Shown here: piece after piece, positions 60,051 to 64,000 of the stretch | Layout of the letters: each line of letters starts with the position of its first letter | Position numbering within the stretch: the stretch's first letter is position 1 | NCBI GenBank assembly: GCA_039566865.1 | Contig: CM076955.1 | Coordinates: forward strand, 22,941,001 to 23,005,000 | DNA: 64,000 nucleotides | Direction: 5' to 3' | From: Aurelia coerulea | Lineage: Eukaryota > Cnidaria > Scyphozoa > Semaeostomeae > Ulmaridae | Notes under the pieces: generated by a model | What the model saw: the letters and a program-made list of their open reading frames with translations, nothing else | The model's database searches: none | What the model was told of the DNA's origin: nothing | Made by a program: the position numbers and the translations under genes

Positions 60051-63000
60051 TTTAGGGTTAGGGTTAGGGTTAGGGTTAGGGTTAGGGTTAGGGTTAGGGT
60101 TAGGGTTAGGGTTAGGGTTAGGGTTAGGGTTAGGGTTAGGGTTAGGGTTAGGGTTAGGGTTAGGGTTAGGGTTAGGGTTAGGGTTAGGGTTAGGGTTAGG
60201 GTTAGGGTTAGGGTTAGGGTTAGGGTTAGGGTTAGGGTTAGGGTTAGGGTTAGGGTTAGGGTTAGGGTTAGGGTTAGGGTTAGGGTTAGGGTTAGGGTTA
60301 GGGTTAGGGTTAGGGTTAGGGTTAGGGTTAGGGTTAGGGTTAGGGTTAGGGTTAGGGTTAGGGTTAGGGTTAGGGTTAGGGTTAGGGTTAGGGTTAGGGT
60401 TAGGGTTAGGGTTAGGGTTAGGGTTAGGGTTAGGGTTAGGGTTAGGGTTAGGGTTAGGGTTAGGGTTAGGGTTAGGGTTAGGGTTAGGGTTAGGGTTAGG
60501 GTTAGGGTTAGGGTTAGGGTTAGGGTTAGGGTTAGGGTTAGGGTTAGGGTTAGGGTTAGGGTTAGGGTTAGGGTTAGGGTTAGGGTTAGGGTTAGGGTTA
60601 GGGTTAGGGTTAGGGTTAGGGTTAGGGTTAGGGTTAGGGTTAGGGTTAGGGTTAGGGTTAGGGTTAGGGTTAGGGTTAGGGTTAGGGTTAGGGTTAGGGT
60701 TAGGGTTAGGGTTAGGGTTAGGGTTAGGGTTAGGGTTAGGGTTAGGGTTAGGGTTAGGGTTAGGGTTAGGGTTAGGGTTAGGGTTAGGGTTAGGGTTAGG
60801 GTTAGGGTTAGGGTTAGGGTTAGGGTTAGGGTTAGGGTTAGGGTTAGGGTTAGGGTTAGGGTTAGGGTTAGGGTTAGGGTTAGGGTTAGGGTTAGGGTTA
60901 GGGTTAGGGTTAGGGTTAGGGTTAGGGTTAGGGTTAGGGTTAGGGTTAGGGTTAGGGTTAGGGTTAGGGTTAGGGTTAGGGTTAGGGTTAGGGTTAGGGT
61001 TAGGGTTAGGGTTAGGGTTAGGGTTAGGGTTAGGGTTAGGGTTAGGGTTAGGGTTAGGGTTAGGGTTAGGGTTAGGGTTAGGGTTAGGGTTAGGGTTAGG
61101 GTTAGGGTTAGGGTTAGGGTTAGGGTTAGGGTTAGGGTTAGGGTTAGGGTTAGGGTTAGGGTTAGGGTTAGGGTTAGGGTTAGGGTTAGGGTTAGGGTTA
61201 GGGTTAGGGTTAGGGTTAGGGTTAGGGTTAGGGTTAGGGTTAGGGTTAGGGTTAGGGTTAGGGTTAGGGTTAGGGTTAGGGTTAGGGTTAGGGTTAGGGT
61301 TAGGGTTAGGGTTAGGGTTAGGGTTAGGGTTAGGGTTAGGGTTAGGGTTAGGGTTAGGGTTAGGGTTAGGGTTAGGGTTAGGGTTAGGGTTAGGGTTAGG
61401 GTTAGGGTTAGGGTTAGGGTTAGGGTTAGGGTTAGGGTTAGGGTTAGGGTTAGGGTTAGGGTTAGGGTTAGGGTTAGGGTTAGGGTTAGGGTTAGGGTTA
61501 GGGTTAGGGTTAGGGTTAGGGTTAGGGTTAGGGTTAGGGTTAGGGTTAGGGTTAGGGTTAGGGTTAGGGTTAGGGTTAGGGTTAGGGTTAGGGTTAGGGT
61601 TAGGGTTAGGGTTAGGGTTAGGGTTAGGGTTAGGGTTAGGGTTAGGGTTAGGGTTAGGGTTAGGGTTAGGGTTAGGGTTAGGGTTAGGGTTAGGGTTAGG
61701 GTTAGGGTTAGGGTTAGGGTTAGGGTTAGGGTTAGGGTTAGGGTTAGGGTTAGGGTTAGGGTTAGGGTTAGGGTTAGGGTTAGGGTTAGGGTTAGGGTTA
61801 GGGTTAGGGTTAGGGTTAGGGTTAGGGTTAGGGTTAGGGTTAGGGTTAGGGTTAGGGTTAGGGTTAGGGTTAGGGTTAGGGTTAGGGTTAGGGTTAGGGT
61901 TAGGGTTAGGGTTAGGGTTAGGGTTAGGGTTAGGGTTAGGGTTAGGGTTAGGGTTAGGGTTAGGGTTAGGGTTAGGGTTAGGGTTAGGGTTAGGGTTAGG
62001 GTTAGGGTTAGGGTTAGGGTTAGGGTTAGGGTTAGGGTTAGGGTTAGGGTTAGGGTTAGGGTTAGGGTTAGGGTTAGGGTTAGGGTTAGGGTTAGGGTTA
62101 GGGTTAGGGTTAGGGTTAGGGTTAGGGTTAGGGTTAGGGTTAGGGTTAGGGTTAGGGTTAGGGTTAGGGTTAGGGTTAGGGTTAGGGTTAGGGTTAGGGT
62201 TAGGGTTAGGGTTAGGGTTAGGGTTAGGGGTTAGGGTTAGGGTTAGGGTTAGGGTTAGGGTTAGGGTTAGGGTTAGGGTTAGGGTTAGGGTTAGGGTTAG
62301 GGTTAGGGTTAGGGTTAGGGTTAGGGTTAGGGTTAGGGTTAGGGTTAGGGTTAGGGTTAGGGTTAGGGTTAGGGTTAGGGTTAGGGTTAGGGTTAGGGTT
62401 AGGGTTAGGGTTAGGGTTAGGGTTAGGGTTAGGGTTAGGGTTAGGGTTAGGGTTAGGGTTAGGGTTAGGGTTAGGGTTAGGGTTAGGGTTAGGGTTAGGG
62501 TTAGGGTTAGGGTTAGGGTTAGGGTTAGGGTTAGGGTTAGGGTTAGGGTTAGGGTTAGGGTTAGGGTTAGGGTTAGGGTTAGGGTTAGGGTTAGGGTTAG
62601 GGTTAGGGTTAGGGTTAGGGTTAGGGTTAGGGTTAGGGTTAGGGTTAGGGTTAGGGTTAGGGTTAGGGTTAGGGTTAGGGTTAGGGTTAGGGTTAGGGTT
62701 AGGGTTAGGGTTAGGGTTAGGGTTAGGGTTAGGGTTAGGGTTAGGGTTAGGGTTAGGGTTAGGGTTAGGGTTAGGGTTAGGGTTAGGGTTAGGGTTAGGG
62801 TTAGGGTTAGGGGTTAGGGTTAGGGTTAGGGTTAGGGTTAGGGTTAGGGTTAGGGTTAGGGTTAGGGTTAGGGTTAGGGTTAGGGTTAGGGTTAGGGTTA
62901 GGGTTAGGGTTAGGGTTAGGGTTAGGGTTAGGGTTAGGGTTAGGGTTAGGGTTAGGGTTAGGGTTAGGGTTAGGGTTAGGGTTAGGGTTAGGGTTAGGGT

Positions 63001-64000
63001 TAGGGTTAGGGTTAGGGTTAGGGTTAGGGTTAGGGTTAGGGTTAGGGTTAGGGTTAGGGTTAGGGTTAGGGTTAGGGTTAGGGTTAGGGTTAGGGTTAGG
63101 GTTAGGGTTAGGGTTAGGGTTAGGGTTAGGGTTAGGGTTAGGGTTAGGGTTAGGGTTAGGGTTAGGGTTAGGGTTAGGGTTAGGGTTAGGGTTAGGGTTA
63201 GGGTTAGGGTTAGGGTTAGGGTTAGGGTTAGGGTTAGGGTTAGGGTTAGGGTTAGGGTTAGGGTTAGGGTTAGGGTTAGGGTTAGGGTTAGGGTTAGGGT
63301 TAGGGTTAGGGTTAGGGTTAGGGTTAGGGTTAGGGTTAGGGTTAGGGTTAGGGTTAGGGTTAGGGTTAGGGTTAGGGTTAGGGTTAGGGTTAGGGTTAGG
63401 GTTAGGGTTAGGGTTAGGGTTAGGGTTAGGGTTAGGGTTAGGGTTAGGGTTAGGGTTAGGGTTAGGGTTAGGGTTAGGGTTAGGGTTAGGGTTAGGGTTA
63501 GGGTTAGGGTTAGGGTTAGGGTTAGGGTTAGGGTTAGGGTTAGGGTTAGGGTTAGGGTTAGGGTTAGGGTTAGGGTTAGGGTTAGGGTTAGGGTTAGGGT
63601 TAGGGTTAGGGTTAGGGTTAGGGTTAGGGTTAGGGTTAGGGTTAGGGTTAGGGTTAGGGTTAGGGTTAGGGTTAGGGTTAGGGTTAGGGTTAGGGTTAGG
63701 GTTAGGGTTAGGGTTAGGGTTAGGGTTAGGGTTAGGGTTAGGGTTAGGGTTAGGGTTAGGGTTAGGGTTAGGGTTAGGGTTAGGGTTAGGGTTAGGGTTA
63801 GGGTTAGGGTTAGGGTTAGGGTTAGGGTTAGGGTTAGGGTTAGGGTTAGGGTTAGGGTTAGGGTTAGGGTTAGGGTTAGGGTTAGGGTTAGGGTTAGGGT
63901 TAGGGTTAGGGTTAGGGTTAGGGTTAGGGTTAGGGTTAGGGTTAGGGTTAGGGTTAGGGTTAGGGTTAGGGTTAGGGTTAGGGTTAGGGTTAGGGTTAGG
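60051..64000 (+). repeat. Telomere, (TTAGGG)n, continuing past the window end
   Basis: About 3.95 kb (roughly 658 units) of TTAGGG, starting TTTAGGGTTAGGG at 60051 immediately after the 20-bp array. The G-rich strand runs 5'->3' toward the right, as expected at a right chromosome end. I found only two irregular units, each with one extra G (TTAGGGG) at about 62225-62231 and 62809-62815. Confidence 0.99.

Overview
The window is the right-hand end of a eukaryotic chromosome. The last 3.95 kb is TTAGGG telomeric repeat with the G-rich strand running 5'->3' toward the window end. Everything inside it is subtelomeric satellite and transposon debris; I find no host gene, tRNA or rRNA. TTAGGG telomeres together with LINE, BEL/Pao, Tc1/mariner, Transib-like and piggyBac-like remains point to a metazoan. 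A marine invertebrate such as a cnidarian fits, but the sequence alone does not fix the species.

Layout. (1) 1-32.39 kb: an uninterrupted ~127-bp satellite array (about 255 monomers), with higher-order structure in the left half and a more uniform core from about 16 to 29 kb. (2) 32.39-34.3 kb: a broken, minus-strand non-LTR retrotransposon RT abutting the satellite, then a plus-strand BEL/Pao Pol fragment. (3) 34.3-36.3 kb: a foldback element with G-run ends inserted in or beside the BEL/Pao fragment and itself carrying a TA-flanked MITE. (4) 36.3-40.6 kb: low-information DNA with two inverted copies of a TTAACCCTTTGCATGC-ended element and a small palindromic MITE. (5) 40.6-43.2 kb: a complete Tc1/mariner-type element with ~460-bp terminal inverted repeats and an intact transposase. 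(6) 43.4-46.1 kb: a 2.7-kb palindromic Transib-like element. (7) 46.3-48.9 kb: a 35-bp minisatellite split by a MITE. (8) 49.5-56.8 kb: a second ~126-bp satellite array, of the same family as the first but inverted and diverged, split at 53.96-56.31 kb by a second Transib-like palindromic element. (9) 57.04-60.05 kb: about 150 visually identical copies of a 20-bp repeat. (10) 60.05-64.0 kb: telomere.

The most interesting material is the pair of Transib-like (RAG1-superfamily) elements. Both have perfect 7-bp ends of the CACWGTG type: CACAGTG, identical to the V(D)J recombination-signal heptamer, in the first, and CACTGTG in the second. Both have 5-bp target-site duplications. The first carries two decayed copies of a RAG1/Transib-like transposase C-terminus, one per arm. 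In both elements the spacing from the heptamer to a shared GGAATWAAT block is longer at the left end than at the right (20 versus 12, and 21 versus 10), recalling the 12/23 asymmetry of recombination signals. A 23-bp subterminal motif sits at matching offsets in all four arms. A paralogous empty site within the window supports the insertion model for the first element.

The only apparently intact protein-coding gene is the mariner transposase; the other coding material is fragmentary. The array, insertion and telomere order suggests satellite expansion first, then transposon insertion, with the homogeneous 20-bp array directly behind the telomere.
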